Shown: in pieces, positions 16,737 to 26,034 of the stretch | Numbering within the stretch: the first letter of the stretch is position 1 | Layout of the letters: each line of letters opens with the position of its first letter | Source: Selenomonas sp. WCT3 | GTDB taxonomy: Bacteria > Bacillota > Negativicutes > Selenomonadales > Selenomonadaceae | Direction: 5' to 3' | DNA: 64,000 nt | Assembly (NCBI GenBank): GCA_900100835.1 | Contig: FNCM01000006.1 | Location: 1 to 64,000 of the forward strand | The notes under the pieces: model-generated | What the model saw: the letters and a program-made list of their open reading frames with translations, nothing else | Told to the model about the DNA's origin: nothing | The model's database searches: none | Made by a program: the position numbers and the translations under genes

Positions 16737-16832
16737 TTACACCAAGATAACCTCTGTACCACCGTCGCGCATTTCTTGTACCAGCTCAGGGTTGGCAACA
16801 CTATCCTGCGCCATGCCGCCTAAACCTTGCAT
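16737..16832 (-). CDS. 31-codon ORF whose start lies inside a long hairpin
   Basis: Minus-strand ORF opening MQGLGGMAQDSV and ending TEVILV. Its ATG and a GGGGGGA Shine-Dalgarno-like tract both lie in one arm of the 26-bp hairpin at 16827-16888. The peptide composition looks like real coding sequence. It may be the C-terminal remnant of a gene or a tiny gene downstream of the SagB-type oxidoreductase. Not recognised; low confidence. Confidence 0.3.
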   Translation of the reverse strand: MQGLGGMAQDSVANPELVQEMRDGGTEVILV

Positions 16833-16888
16833 AGAAATCCCCCCAGAGAATCAACAAAGCCCGATTCTCTGGGGGGATTTCTATGCAA
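16827..16888. repeat. Perfect 26-bp inverted repeat (10-nt loop)
   Basis: Arms 16827-16852 and 16863-16888 are perfectly complementary, with core ATCCCCCCAGAGAATC. No long T tract follows on either strand, which is unusual for a terminator. It sits 15 bp after the stop of the minus-strand SagB-type gene and after the plus-strand gene ending 16731. It may be a 3' stabiliser/terminator, a miniature mobile repeat, or a regulator of the 31-codon ORF. Confidence 0.85.
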
Positions 16889-16903
16889 TAAGCAAAAACT
16901 TAA

Positions 16904-17644
16904 TTATAATTTGCCGACGGTGGCACCATAGATAGCAAATTCCTCGTTACCATCCAAATCCAAGACTTCATTGAGCTTGTCATCGTCATATGCACCGAGG
17001 GCGCAGACGCCAATCTTGACAGTCTGGGCCGCAAGATAGAGATTTTGACAGACGTGGCCTGCATCAAGGAACAGATAACGGTAAGCGCGGCTGCCAAAGA
17101 GATAGGTCATGCGCTCCGGCACAGCGCTCCAGACAAAGGTCACCGCATTGTTTTTCGCCATGTTCTGAGCCCGGAAGCAGGAGCAGAACGCCTCACCGAT
17201 TTCCTCAGCGGTTTTGAGTGGCAGCAAAGCATGCTCAAAGGCGAGATACCGATAAAGCCCCGGCTTAATGCCCTTGACGTTCTGAATGAAAAGATACGTC
17301 TCAAAGGCATGACGCGCGCCGGCTGATGGCACATTGCGCTTGCTGGCCCCCTTAGGAAGTTCCATCTTGACCCCCTGGGTGCACCAGAGCAGATAGGAAA
17401 GCTCCTTGATGGTCAACGGTACCTGGCTGTACTGGCGAACCGACGCCCGCAGCTCAACAACCTCCAAGAAGTTGACGGGCATATCGGGGAGAAGTTCCGG
17501 CTCCGGCAGTGGAATGATTTTCGTGCGGGGAACCACCGGCTTTTCAGGAGCTGGCGGCTCGGCACCTTCCATCTTGGGAACGCTGGGATTCTTAGCCATG
17601 GTGGTTGCGGCCAGGAACTCCTGGGCGATTGGATATTCTTTCAT
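16904..17644 (-). CDS. SagB/ThcOx-type nitroreductase-family oxidoreductase
   Basis: 246 aa. FMN-dependent nitroreductase fold of the SagB/ThcOx subfamily: RASVRQYSQVPLTIKELSYLLWCTQG (about 68-94), NVPSAGARHAFETYLF (about 104-119) and a late DAGHVCQNLYLAAQ. An N-terminal Pro-rich segment (30-55) links to the domain. No cyclodehydratase or RiPP precursor is visible, so I read it as the common stand-alone Firmicute oxidoreductase, not a thiazole-forming enzyme. It lies 14 nt after hisIE and is probably the last gene of the his transcript. Confidence 0.85.
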   Translation of the reverse strand: MKEYPIAQEFLAATTMAKNPSVPKMEGAEPPAPEKPVVPRTKIIPLPEPELLPDMPVNFLEVVELRASVRQYSQVPLTIKELSYLLWCTQGVKMELPKGASKRNVPSAGARHAFETYLFIQNVKGIKPGLYRYLAFEHALLPLKTAEEIGEAFCSCFRAQNMAKNNAVTFVWSAVPERMTYLFGSRAYRYLFLDAGHVCQNLYLAAQTVKIGVCALGAYDDDKLNEVLDLDGNEEFAIYGATVGKL

Positions 17645-17658
17645 GTTGTAGTCCTCGC

Positions 17659-18369
17659 TTACATATCCGGACGAACGCCGGTCTTGCCCGTGAACTGATG
17701 GTAGTTTCCACCTTTACGGCGGCTCATAAGCTCATCTAAGAGCTGGTCTGGCGTGAGCTTGTGATAAGCCAGCAGCACCAGGCAATGATACCAAAGGTCG
17801 CCCATTTCGTAGAGAACTTCCTCCGGTGCCTGGTTTTTCGAGGCGATGACCGTCTCCACAGCCTCTTCGCCGACTTTCTTGAGGATTTTATCCTGTCCTT
17901 TGTCGAAGAGGTAATTCGTATAGGAGCCTTCCACGGGATTAAGCTTGCGATCCTGGATGACGTTGTAAAGGTCATTTAAGACCGTAGCCAGCGAAACCTG
18001 CGGCTCCGGCGGCACAACGGCAACACCTTTTTCCTCTTCACCTACTAGCTTGCGCCCACTAAAGCAGGTATAGGTGCCCGTATGGCAGGCCACACCCGTC
18101 TGATGAACCCGAACCAAGAGCGTATCCCCATCACAGTCGTAGGAGATTTCCCGGACCTTCTGCTTGTTGCCCGACTCTTCCCCCTTGTTCCAGAGTTTCT
18201 GCCGGCTGCGGCTGAAGAACCAGGTATAGCCCGTCTCAATCGTCTTCTTGAGGGATTCTTCGTTCATATAGGCCATCATGAGAACCTGACCATTCTCTTC
18301 CTGGATGATAGCCGGTACCAGACCCTTTTCGTCAAATTTTACCATGGAAATGTCAATGTTTTTATCCAT
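17659..18369 (-). CDS. hisI: Bifunctional phosphoribosyl-AMP cyclohydrolase / phosphoribosyl-ATP pyrophosphatase
   Basis: 236 aa HisIE fusion, histidine steps 2 and 3. N-terminal HisI part (1-115): [18 protein letters not shown], the zinc/magnesium segment [15 protein letters not shown] and CHTG...CF. C-terminal HisE part (about 128-225): a MazG-like helical domain with [12 protein letters not shown] and [14 protein letters not shown]. Its start overlaps the hisF stop by one base. Confidence 0.96.
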   Translation of the reverse strand: MDKNIDISMVKFDEKGLVPAIIQEENGQVLMMAYMNEESLKKTIETGYTWFFSRSRQKLWNKGEESGNKQKVREISYDCDGDTLLVRVHQTGVACHTGTYTCFSGRKLVGEEEKGVAVVPPEPQVSLATVLNDLYNVIQDRKLNPVEGSYTNYLFDKGQDKILKKVGEEAVETVIASKNQAPEEVLYEMGDLWYHCLVLLAYHKLTPDQLLDELMSRRKGGNYHQFTGKTGVRPDM

Positions 18370-19127
18370 CAGAATCTTACCTCCACGCCACGAGATTTCA
18401 GATAATCCTTGACCTGCCGCACCGTGAACTGGCCATAGTGAAACACCGAAGCCGCCAGCACTGCATCTGCCTTGCCAAGGGTCAGCACATCGTAGAAATG
18501 CTCCAACTTGCCAGCGCCGCCTGAGGCGATAACCGGTACGTTTACGGCCTCGGAAACCGCCCGGGTCAAAGCAATATCATAGCCATCCTTCGTACCATCG
18601 GCATCCATGCTGGTGAGCAGGATTTCGCCAGCACCGAGGGCCACGGCCTTCTTGACCCATTCGATGCAGTCAAGGCCCGTCGGCGTGCGGCCGCCGTTGA
18701 TGAATACTTCCCATTTATCCTCGCCTGTGCGGCGGGCATCGACAGCCAGCACGACACATTGGCTGCCGAACTTTTCGGCGCCCTCGCGGATGAGGTCAGG
18801 ATTCTTGATGGCCGCCGTGTTAAGGGATGTCTTATCGGCGCCAGCCTTCAGCATGCGGCGCATGTCCTCAACGGAGCGGATGCCGCCGCCCACGGTAAAG
18901 GGAATAAATACCTGGGAAGCACAATCCTGAGCCACCTGTACCATGGTATTGCGTTCTTCGTTGGAGGCCGTAATGTCGAGGAATACCAGCTCATCGGCCC
19001 GCTCTTCGTCATAGCGCGCCGCCAGCTCCACCGGATCACCGGCATCCCGCAGGCCAACAAAATTGGTGCCCTTGACCACCCGGCCATCTTTGACGTCAAG
19101 ACAAGGAATTATCCGTTTCGTATACAT
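18369..19127 (-). CDS. hisF: Imidazole glycerol phosphate synthase cyclase subunit
   Basis: 252 aa from ATG 19127 (RBS AAGGAGG); longer in-frame starts lack an RBS. (beta/alpha)8 barrel with catalytic Asp in [14 protein letters not shown] (D11) and in [11 protein letters not shown]. Pairs with HisH: uses its ammonia to form IGP and AICAR. The gap to hisA is a single base. Confidence 0.97.
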   Translation of the reverse strand: MYTKRIIPCLDVKDGRVVKGTNFVGLRDAGDPVELAARYDEERADELVFLDITASNEERNTMVQVAQDCASQVFIPFTVGGGIRSVEDMRRMLKAGADKTSLNTAAIKNPDLIREGAEKFGSQCVVLAVDARRTGEDKWEVFINGGRTPTGLDCIEWVKKAVALGAGEILLTSMDADGTKDGYDIALTRAVSEAVNVPVIASGGAGKLEHFYDVLTLGKADAVLAASVFHYGQFTVRQVKDYLKSRGVEVRF

Positions 19128-19128
19128 T

Positions 19129-19860
19129 TTAATCCTCCTTGGCGGCAATTTCAATAGCCTGCTGTAAATCAAGAGTACCCATATAAATGGATTTGCCGAC
19201 GATTACCCCTTCAATGCCATCTTTTTCATAAGGCTTGAGGGCTTCGATATCCGCCGTTGACTTGACGCCCCCCGAGGCAACGATGTTGACGCCGCTTTCC
19301 CTAGCTAATTTCGCCGTAGCTTCCACGTTGACGCCCTCCAAGGTACCATCCCGGGAGATATCCGTATAGATGATGGTCTTGACTCCAGCTTTCTTCATTT
19401 CCTTGGCCAGCGTCGTGACATCCACATCCCCGGAAACGCCCCAGCCATCGACGGCCACAATGCCATCTTTGGCATCGATGCCGACCACGATGCGGTCACC
19501 ATATTTGGCGCAGGCCTCCTTGACGAGAGCAGGATTCTTGACCGCCACCGATCCGAGGATAACGCGGCGCACCCCCAGAGCCAGCACTTCGTCGATATTT
19601 TCCATGGTGCGAATGCCACCGCCTAGTTCCACGGGAATCGTCACCGCCGCCAGGATTTCCTTAACCGTAGCAAGGTTGCAAGACTTGCCAGCTAATGCGC
19701 CATCAAGGTCAACGAGGTGCAGGAACTGCGCACCTTGCGCTTCCCACTGCTTAGCCATTTGGGCAGGCTTATCAGAAAAGACGGTCTCTTGGGCAAAATC
19801 CCCCTTTAACAGGCGCACACATTTACCGCCACGAATATCGATTGCAGGAAAAATCAGCAT
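19129..19860 (-). CDS. hisA: ProFAR isomerase
   Basis: 243 aa barrel, histidine step 4. Catalytic Asp in [14 protein letters not shown] (D8) and in [10 protein letters not shown]; phosphate-binding ASGGV and GGGIRT. Twenty bases after hisH. Confidence 0.97.
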   Translation of the reverse strand: MLIFPAIDIRGGKCVRLLKGDFAQETVFSDKPAQMAKQWEAQGAQFLHLVDLDGALAGKSCNLATVKEILAAVTIPVELGGGIRTMENIDEVLALGVRRVILGSVAVKNPALVKEACAKYGDRIVVGIDAKDGIVAVDGWGVSGDVDVTTLAKEMKKAGVKTIIYTDISRDGTLEGVNVEATAKLARESGVNIVASGGVKSTADIEALKPYEKDGIEGVIVGKSIYMGTLDLQQAIEIAAKED

Positions 19861-19880
19861 AGCTTACCACTCCTTCGGCC

Positions 19881-20492
19881 TTAGCCTTCGACAAAATTCT
19901 TGAGAATCTGCAGGCCAACGTCGCCTGACTTCTCGGGATGAAACTGCGTGGCCTGAATATCACCACTAGCGATGGACGCCGTGAGCCTGCTCCCATAATC
20001 CGTATAGGCTGTGATGATGGACGGATTATCGGGAACTGCATGATAACTGTGAACAAAATACACATAAGGCTTTTCCGAAAGTCCCTCGAAAAGATCCAAA
20101 GAGCGACGGGGCTTCACCACTTCAAGGTTGTTCCAGCCCATATGGGGAACTTTCAGCCCCTCGGCCTGGATTTTCCGAACCGTGCCTTTCAAAAAGCCTA
20201 ATCCTCTGACCCCGGGGGATTCTTCACTGCCCTCAAAGAGAATCTGCAGGCCAACGCAGATGCCAAGCAAAGGGATACTTTTGTCTACAGCTTCACGAAT
20301 TGCTGGAATAAGCCCGGAGGCTTCCAGATTTTTCATGCAATCGCCAAAGGCCCCCACACCGGGTAAGACGATTTTATCTGCCGCCAGGATTTCCTCGGCA
20401 TTACTGCTTACGCATACCTCAGCTCCCAGCGCCGTCAGCGCCTTTTCTACGCTAAACAAATTGCCAACACCATAATCTATAATCGCAATCAT
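19881..20492 (-). CDS. hisH: Imidazole glycerol phosphate synthase glutaminase subunit
   Basis: 203 aa from ATG 20492 (RBS GAGGAGG). Class I glutamine amidotransferase: nucleophile Cys in LLGICVGLQ, catalytic His/Glu in ATQFHPEKSG near the C-terminus. Supplies ammonia to HisF. The ORF extends nine codons upstream without RBS support. Confidence 0.97.
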   Translation of the reverse strand: MIAIIDYGVGNLFSVEKALTALGAEVCVSSNAEEILAADKIVLPGVGAFGDCMKNLEASGLIPAIREAVDKSIPLLGICVGLQILFEGSEESPGVRGLGFLKGTVRKIQAEGLKVPHMGWNNLEVVKPRRSLDLFEGLSEKPYVYFVHSYHAVPDNPSIITAYTDYGSRLTASIASGDIQATQFHPEKSGDVGLQILKNFVEG

Positions 20493-20530
20493 CGGATGCC
20501 CTCCTCGCCGAGCTGCCACCTAACTGGAAT

Positions 20531-21121
20531 TTATAAGGAACCTTTGGTAGAGGGAATGCCCTCGACACGGGGATCATCCTCTAAGGCCTGACGCAAGGCA
20601 TGGCCTAAGCCCTTGAAGATAGCCTCGACTTTATGATGGGAATTGGTGCCGTAGAGCACCTTTACATGCAGGGTAATGCCGGCATTAAAGGCAAAGGCTC
20701 GCAAAAATTCTTCGGTAAGCTCCGAATCGTAGCCGCCAATCATCGGTGCCATTTCTCCGCCATCGTAAACCAGGAAAGGCCGTCCACTGATATCTAAGGA
20801 TACGAAGGCCAGTGCTTCATCCATCGGCAGATAAAAAGTGCCATAGCGGCGGATTCCCTTCTTATCACCGATGGCCTGTTTAAAGGCCTGGCCAAGGGCA
20901 ATGCCGATGTCTTCCACCGAATGATGTCCATCGACCTCCAAATCCCCATCGCAAACCAGGGTCAAGTCGAAAAGACCATGAGCCGTAAACAGATTGAGCA
21001 TATGGTCAAAAAAACCAATTCCCGAATCGATGACACCTTTTCCCTTGCCATCGAGGTTTAAAACGAGCTTGACGGCTGTTTCTGCCGTCTTTCGTTCCAG
21101 CGTTGCGGTACGGATACTCAT
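20531..21121 (-). CDS. hisB: Imidazoleglycerol-phosphate dehydratase
   Basis: 196 aa monofunctional HisB (no phosphatase domain). Manganese-binding signatures GFFDHMLN, DGHHSVEDIGI, and TNSHHKVEA are intact. Overlaps the hisC stop by 4 bp (ATGA). Histidinol phosphatase is not in this cluster; the PHP- or HAD-type enzyme must be elsewhere. Confidence 0.97.
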   Translation of the reverse strand: MSIRTATLERKTAETAVKLVLNLDGKGKGVIDSGIGFFDHMLNLFTAHGLFDLTLVCDGDLEVDGHHSVEDIGIALGQAFKQAIGDKKGIRRYGTFYLPMDEALAFVSLDISGRPFLVYDGGEMAPMIGGYDSELTEEFLRAFAFNAGITLHVKVLYGTNSHHKVEAIFKGLGHALRQALEDDPRVEGIPSTKGSL

Positions 21122-22188
21122 GCTCTCCCCTCCACAAATTGCTTGATAGCATCGTACCAGTGGTCATTTTCTTCCCGCAGGCCCATGGAAATACGCAGAC
21201 AATTTTTAAGTCCCGGCGCATCGCCAAAGCAGCGGACGCCGATTCCCTTGCTTTCCAGGTATTCGTTAAGCTCTTTGGCTTTCGCGTATTTTATCAGCAC
21301 AAAGTTGGTTTCCGAGGGATAGACCGTAACGCCGGGAAGCTTATCAAGCTCGGTGCTCATGCGCTTACGCTCGGCAATCATCATCTGGATACGAGGCACA
21401 TACTCATGACGCATCTGGTAAACGATGTCAGCCGTTGCCAAGGACAGGACGTTCATGTGATAGGGCATATAGGATTTTTCAATCATCGAAACAATATCCT
21501 TGCCTGCCAGCATATAGCCCACCCGGGCAGCCGCCAAACCATAGGCCTTAGAGAAGGTACGAGCAATGATGAGATTCGGATATTTTTTCAGCAGGCCAAC
21601 GGAAGTGCGTCCATAAAATTCCATATAGGCTTCATCGATGAGCAAGGCACAGTTTGCCGGGATATTTTGGGCGATAAACTCAATATCACTGACGGAGTAA
21701 CCCGTTCCCGTCGGATTATTCGGATTGCAAATAACCGCTAGCGATGCCTTATGGTCGTTAACCGCTGCGACAAATTTCGCTACGTCAAGGGAATAATCTT
21801 CCTCTAAGGATACCGGTACCCCTAGAGCTTGGGCGGCTTTGGCATAAATGCGGTACATGGAAAAAGACGGTTCCGGATAAACGATTTTCTTCGCTTTGTT
21901 CCCACCGAAGCAGTAAAACAGCTTTTCGATGATTTCACTGGAGCCGCTGCCCAGCAGCACGTTTTCAATCTGCAATTTATGATTGTCGGCAATCTGCTCC
22001 CGCAGGGCATCGTACTCCTCGTTGGGATAACGGTTATAGGCTACCCGCGAAAGCCGGCCCATCAGGCGGTCCTCCACCATTGGCGGCAGATTCATATTGC
22101 ACTCATTGGCGTTGACCTTAATTTTCCAGTCACGCTCCACCACATCATAAGATGGCATATCTTTAAGTCCAGTACGATATTTCAACAT
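21118..22188 (-). CDS. hisC: Histidinol-phosphate aminotransferase
   Basis: 356 aa fold-type I aminotransferase. Features: NANECN near the start, SSEIIEKLF, substrate-side NPNNPTGTGYS, DEAYMEFYG, and the PLP lysine in RTFSKAYGLAAARVGY. Converts imidazole acetol phosphate to histidinol phosphate. Follows hisD after 6 bases. Confidence 0.96.
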   Translation of the reverse strand: MLKYRTGLKDMPSYDVVERDWKIKVNANECNMNLPPMVEDRLMGRLSRVAYNRYPNEEYDALREQIADNHKLQIENVLLGSGSSEIIEKLFYCFGGNKAKKIVYPEPSFSMYRIYAKAAQALGVPVSLEEDYSLDVAKFVAAVNDHKASLAVICNPNNPTGTGYSVSDIEFIAQNIPANCALLIDEAYMEFYGRTSVGLLKKYPNLIIARTFSKAYGLAAARVGYMLAGKDIVSMIEKSYMPYHMNVLSLATADIVYQMRHEYVPRIQMMIAERKRMSTELDKLPGVTVYPSETNFVLIKYAKAKELNEYLESKGIGVRCFGDAPGLKNCLRISMGLREENDHWYDAIKQFVEGRA

Positions 22189-22194
22189 AAAGTT

Positions 22195-23532
22195 TTATTT
22201 CCTCCTCAAACGGATTGCATTAGCATGGGCCTGCAACCCCTCAGTCTCCGCCAAGCGGATGATGTCATCACTGACTGCCTGAAGGGCAGGTTGGGTGTAC
22301 GAGATAATGCTCGTACGCTTCATAAAGGTTTCTACGTTCAGTACGCTATAATAGCGCGCCGTACCACCGGTGGGCAGTACATGATTCGGTCCAGCGAAAT
22401 AATCGCCGAGAGGTTCTGGCGAATAGGCCCCTAAGAATACCGCTCCCGCATGACGGACATAGGGCAACAGCTGGAAGGGATCTGCCGTCAAAAGTTCCAT
22501 GTGCTCCGGTGCCGATACATTGGCAAACCGCATGGCCTGCATCATGTCCTCCGCAATGACGATAAGTCCATTGCGGTCGATAGATGCCTGGGCAATCTCA
22601 CGGCGCGGCAGCTTAGCAAGCTGTTTTTCTGCTTCGGCTGCCACCTGATTCGCCAATCCTTCATCATCCGTAATAACGATGCTGGAAGCCAGCGGATCAT
22701 GTTCGGCTTGGCTCAGCATATCCGCCGCTGTATAGACAGGATCAGCCGTCTTATCGGCAACGATGAGAATTTCACTGGGACCTGCCAGCATATCGATATC
22801 TACATGGCCATAGACCTCTTTTTTGGCCAGTGTAACAAAGATATTTCCCGGGCCGGTAATCTTATCCACCCGCGGAATCGTCTCCGTACCGAAAGCCATG
22901 GCGGCAATGGCCTGGGCTCCACCGATTTTATAGATTTTCTTGACGCCGGCAGCCCGGGCGGCAATGAGTACATAGGGATTGATTTTACCGTTTTTCGGCG
23001 GCACCATCATGATGATTTCCCGAACCCCGGCCACTGCCGCCGGTACCGCATTCATAATGACCGATGAGGGATAGGCAGCCGTGCCGCCTGGCACGTAAAT
23101 GCCCACCCGGTCAAGGGGAATTATGGACTGACCGAGTATCGAGCCCTGTTCACGATACGTCATCCAGGAATTGGGCTTCTGTTCCTGATGGTAGCGGCGA
23201 ACATTTTCTGCCGCTTTCCTCAAGGCTTCTACCACCTTCGGATCAGCTTCCTTTTCCGCTGCGGCAAATTCTTCTTCGGAAACCAGAAAGTCCTCAGGGG
23301 TGAACTCCACCCGGTCGATTAATTTTGTATAATGGATAACGGCTTTATCACCATCGCGGCGAACGTCCCCCACAATCTGTCGAACCAGTTCGGCGGCGCT
23401 CATATCCCGTCCAAAGGTCTTACGATTGGCTTCTCGGATCTTCGGATTGAGTTCCACTTCGTCAAAGGCAGCTTTCGTGAGCAGCCGCTCTACTTCGTAT
23501 TCTCCTACTTCGCTTGCTTTTACAATCTTCAT
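22195..23532 (-). CDS. hisD: Histidinol dehydrogenase
   Basis: 445 aa, about 15 longer than most HisD. Zinc and catalytic residues lie in SQAEHDPLASS, SAPEHMELL and PNHVLPTGGTARY. NAD-dependent, last two steps to histidine. Four-base overlap with hisG. Confidence 0.97.
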   Translation of the reverse strand: MKIVKASEVGEYEVERLLTKAAFDEVELNPKIREANRKTFGRDMSAAELVRQIVGDVRRDGDKAVIHYTKLIDRVEFTPEDFLVSEEEFAAAEKEADPKVVEALRKAAENVRRYHQEQKPNSWMTYREQGSILGQSIIPLDRVGIYVPGGTAAYPSSVIMNAVPAAVAGVREIIMMVPPKNGKINPYVLIAARAAGVKKIYKIGGAQAIAAMAFGTETIPRVDKITGPGNIFVTLAKKEVYGHVDIDMLAGPSEILIVADKTADPVYTAADMLSQAEHDPLASSIVITDDEGLANQVAAEAEKQLAKLPRREIAQASIDRNGLIVIAEDMMQAMRFANVSAPEHMELLTADPFQLLPYVRHAGAVFLGAYSPEPLGDYFAGPNHVLPTGGTARYYSVLNVETFMKRTSIISYTQPALQAVSDDIIRLAETEGLQAHANAIRLRRK

Positions 23533-24197
23533 TTCCCCGCAGCCTCGCTTTCCAAAATCTTACGCAAATCGGAAATCATCGTATGAATGCGGTCAAACTT
23601 CATCTTGAAGCTTACCCGGTTGGCGATCAGTCGAGCCGTGGCATCCTGAATCGATACGATTTCCTCCAACCCGTTTTCCCGCAGCGTCGTTCCCGTTTCC
23701 ACGATATCGACAATGCTTTCCGACAGGCCAACAATTGGTCCTAACTCGATGGAGCCATTTAGTTTGATGTATTCCATCTGCATGCCCTGGCGATTGAAGA
23801 ACTGCTCCGCAATGTGCGGGAATTTCGTTGCCACCCGAGTGTGATTGTAATCGGTGAGCTTGGCGCGTTTCTCATTCTTTGGCACCGCCATCATCAAATG
23901 ACAGCGGCCAAAGCCAAGGTCCAAGAGCTCGTAAACATCCTTGCCGGACTCTAACAGAACGTCCTTGCCAATGACCCCTAGGTCAGCGGCACCGTATTCC
24001 ACATAGGTCGGTACATCGGCAGTCTTAGAAACGATAAATTTAATTTTCTTCTCTTCGTTGGTGATGATAAGTTTTCGCGATTTATCCGAAAGCCCTTCGG
24101 CTGTATAACCAATTTTTGCCAATAAATCTGCTGACAGGCCAAACAACTTGCCTTTGGGCAGAGCAATTGTCAGGTAATCCATAGAAGTTGACTGCAT
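23529..24197 (-). CDS. hisG: ATP phosphoribosyltransferase, short form
   Basis: 222 aa, the short HisG that lacks the C-terminal regulatory domain and needs HisZ, encoded two genes upstream. Signature ALPKGKLFGLSADLL, and PRPP-binding DIVETGTTLRENGLEE. First committed step of histidine synthesis. ATG 24197 has AGGAGG at good spacing. A promoter/operator-like region lies just upstream (24245-24280). Confidence 0.96.
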   Translation of the reverse strand: MQSTSMDYLTIALPKGKLFGLSADLLAKIGYTAEGLSDKSRKLIITNEEKKIKFIVSKTADVPTYVEYGAADLGVIGKDVLLESGKDVYELLDLGFGRCHLMMAVPKNEKRAKLTDYNHTRVATKFPHIAEQFFNRQGMQMEYIKLNGSIELGPIVGLSESIVDIVETGTTLRENGLEEIVSIQDATARLIANRVSFKMKFDRIHTMISDLRKILESEAAGK

Positions 24198-24244
24198 ATA
24201 TGACCTCCTGATTTCTACTCTTTATCTTGTTAAAGCACTAATAT

Positions 24245-24280
24245 GTTTACAATACTAACATGTAAACTTGTAAACGTCAA
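24245..24280 (-). promoter_or_regulatory. hisG promoter with palindromic operator candidate
   Basis: Minus-strand -35 TTGACG (24275-24280), 17-bp spacer, -10 TAGTAT (24252-24257). A perfect inverted repeat GTTTACA-N9-TGTAAAC (24245-24267) covers the -10, and a third half-site lies next to it. A TrpR-like YerC protein is encoded upstream; members of that family are predicted HisR repressors of his genes in Firmicutes, so it is the natural candidate to bind here. Confidence 0.65.
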
Positions 24281-24289
24281 GCAAATGTG

Positions 24290-24817
24290 TTAATTTTTTT
24301 CATCCGCCTGCCGCAGGATGACCAATAGGTCATCATCCCCTTGCGCCAAGGGCTGATGATGACGGGAAATGACCGCTGCCTCTTCATAAAGCCCGATAGC
24401 CCGTAGCATTGTGGCTCCGATTTCCGGATGATGGTAATAGACATAAATCGCCCGGCCAGGCCTTCTCCAGATAGAATCCACCTCTTTACAAGCAATGAAC
24501 TTAGCAAGTCCCGGGACAAAATGAGTAATCAATACCGCAAATACCTTACCCCAAATGTCAAGGTCCCCCTTCTTCCGGCCCACATCGTGCAGCAGGGCGC
24601 AGCGCAAAAGCATTGACCGGTCAACTGTCAAATTTGACTTGTCAGCCAGCTGCAAAGCGGTTTTGGCCACCTGCAGGGCATGGTACTGATCGGCCGGGTG
24701 CATTTGATAAAACAATGCTTTGGCCGACTCAGGAATTGACCGGTCAATAAATGCTCGATCTTCCTGGCTGATATGGGCGGTTAGGGCACGATAAAGCTGC
24801 CGTACACGCTGTATCAT
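24290..24817 (-). CDS. HD-domain hydrolase
   Basis: 175 aa. HD superfamily: metal residues in CALLHDVGRKKGDLD (HD near residue 76) with further His in YYHHPEIGA and SRHHQP. Probably a nucleotide or dNTP phosphohydrolase, but the substrate cannot be read. Start overlaps the hisZ stop (ATGA). The gene contains two exact TTGACNNGTCAA palindromes (24613, 24736). A hydrolase in a his operon that lacks histidinol phosphatase is notable, yet HD is not the usual fold for that step. Confidence 0.8.
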   Translation of the reverse strand: MIQRVRQLYRALTAHISQEDRAFIDRSIPESAKALFYQMHPADQYHALQVAKTALQLADKSNLTVDRSMLLRCALLHDVGRKKGDLDIWGKVFAVLITHFVPGLAKFIACKEVDSIWRRPGRAIYVYYHHPEIGATMLRAIGLYEEAAVISRHHQPLAQGDDDLLVILRQADEKN

Positions 24818-25998
24818 GGGAGATAAACCAATTCCCCATAGCCTTTTGCCTGCTGCATTTTGGCTGCTTCGGCTTTATCCTGGGGCGTTAACGCCAGTTC
24901 CACCGTCTTCCCTTCCTGGCGGAGCAGACTGGCCCGTTCCACAGCCTGATTCTCCTTGCCCGGGGCATAGGAAAGATAAATATCCCGGGCCCGTTTCGGT
25001 TTCTCGAGACCTTGACGCTCCAGCGCCAGCAAAATGCGCTCGATGCCCATGCCAAATCCTGTAGCCGGGCAGGCATTGCCAAAATCCGAGAGCAGGTGGT
25101 CATAGCGGCCGCCGCCACAGAGCGGGAAGCCAAGGCCAGGGGTATAGGCTTCAAATACCATGCCAGTGTAATAGCTAAAGTCGCGGATAATGCCTAAGTC
25201 AAAACGCACATACTGCTCGATGCCATAGGATTTTAGCAAGCGGTAGATTTCCGACAGATTGTCGAGGGCCCGGCGACTCTGTTCGTTAAGGGCCAGGTCA
25301 TAAGCACTCTTCAACATTGCCTCGCCGCCATTGAGCAGTGGCAGCTTTTTCAAAACGGCCTTCGCGTTGTCCGAAAGCCCCAATTGGTCTACCAGCGTTT
25401 CCAGTTCCACCAGGTTGCGCTGTTCCATGGCTGCCTTGAGCTTGTCTTTGGCTTCAGCCGGTAACTGATATTGCTCCATGATGCCGTTAAGGAATTCCAC
25501 CTGTCCCAGGCAAATTTGAAAATCTTTGAGGCCCGAGCGCAGCAGTCCCTGAATGGCCAGAGATAAAATCTCGGCATCGGCAAAGGCACTGGTGCTGCCC
25601 ATTAGTTCGACACCAGCCTGATGGAACTCGCACTGACGCCCCATCTGGGTCTGCTCCTGACGGAAAACGCTGCTGATGTAGGAAAGTTTCATGGGCAGCG
25701 GATAATCCTTCAATCGGCTGCTCACCAAACGGGCAATGGGCGTAGTCATTTCATGCCGCAGCGCCAACGTTCGGTTGTCCTTATCAAAGAGCTTAAACAG
25801 ATGGTCCTGAAGATTGGAATTGCTGCCCAGCGTAAGATTGTCCAGGTATTCAATGGTTGGGGTGACAACTTCCTCATATCCCCATTCGGCAAAGAGTTCG
25901 GCTAGTTTTGTTTCGATAGCGCGCTTATCGGCTGCTTCGCTTGGCAGAAAATCGCGGGTACCATAAGGGATTTCCAAAACATTCGTATCTTTTTCCAT
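24814..25998 (-). CDS. hisZ: HisZ, regulatory subunit of ATP phosphoribosyltransferase
   Basis: 394 aa HisRS-like protein. Motif 2 VFRQEQ...ECHQAG-like region reads SSVFRQEQTQMGRQCEF and motif 3 GFGMGIERIL, but the anticodon-binding domain differs and the GTRDFLPSEA opening is of the HisZ kind. Needed for activity and histidine feedback of short HisG. Starts 36 nt after yerC. Confidence 0.95.
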   Translation of the reverse strand: MEKDTNVLEIPYGTRDFLPSEAADKRAIETKLAELFAEWGYEEVVTPTIEYLDNLTLGSNSNLQDHLFKLFDKDNRTLALRHEMTTPIARLVSSRLKDYPLPMKLSYISSVFRQEQTQMGRQCEFHQAGVELMGSTSAFADAEILSLAIQGLLRSGLKDFQICLGQVEFLNGIMEQYQLPAEAKDKLKAAMEQRNLVELETLVDQLGLSDNAKAVLKKLPLLNGGEAMLKSAYDLALNEQSRRALDNLSEIYRLLKSYGIEQYVRFDLGIIRDFSYYTGMVFEAYTPGLGFPLCGGGRYDHLLSDFGNACPATGFGMGIERILLALERQGLEKPKRARDIYLSYAPGKENQAVERASLLRQEGKTVELALTPQDKAEAAKMQQAKGYGELVYLP

Positions 25999-26034
25999 CG
26001 GTTCTTCGCTCCTTATACTTATCTTCCTGCGGGA

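Noticed and set aside
16737..17644. RiPP (thiazole/oxazole) biosynthesis locus: SagB-type enzyme plus 31-codon ORF as precursor
   Set aside because: No cyclodehydratase, transporter or Cys/Ser/Thr-rich core peptide is nearby; the ORF has no such core.
24290..24817. HD-domain protein as the missing histidinol phosphatase
   Set aside because: Known histidinol phosphatases are PHP, HAD or IMPase-like. HD fold and motifs do not match, so context alone is not enough.
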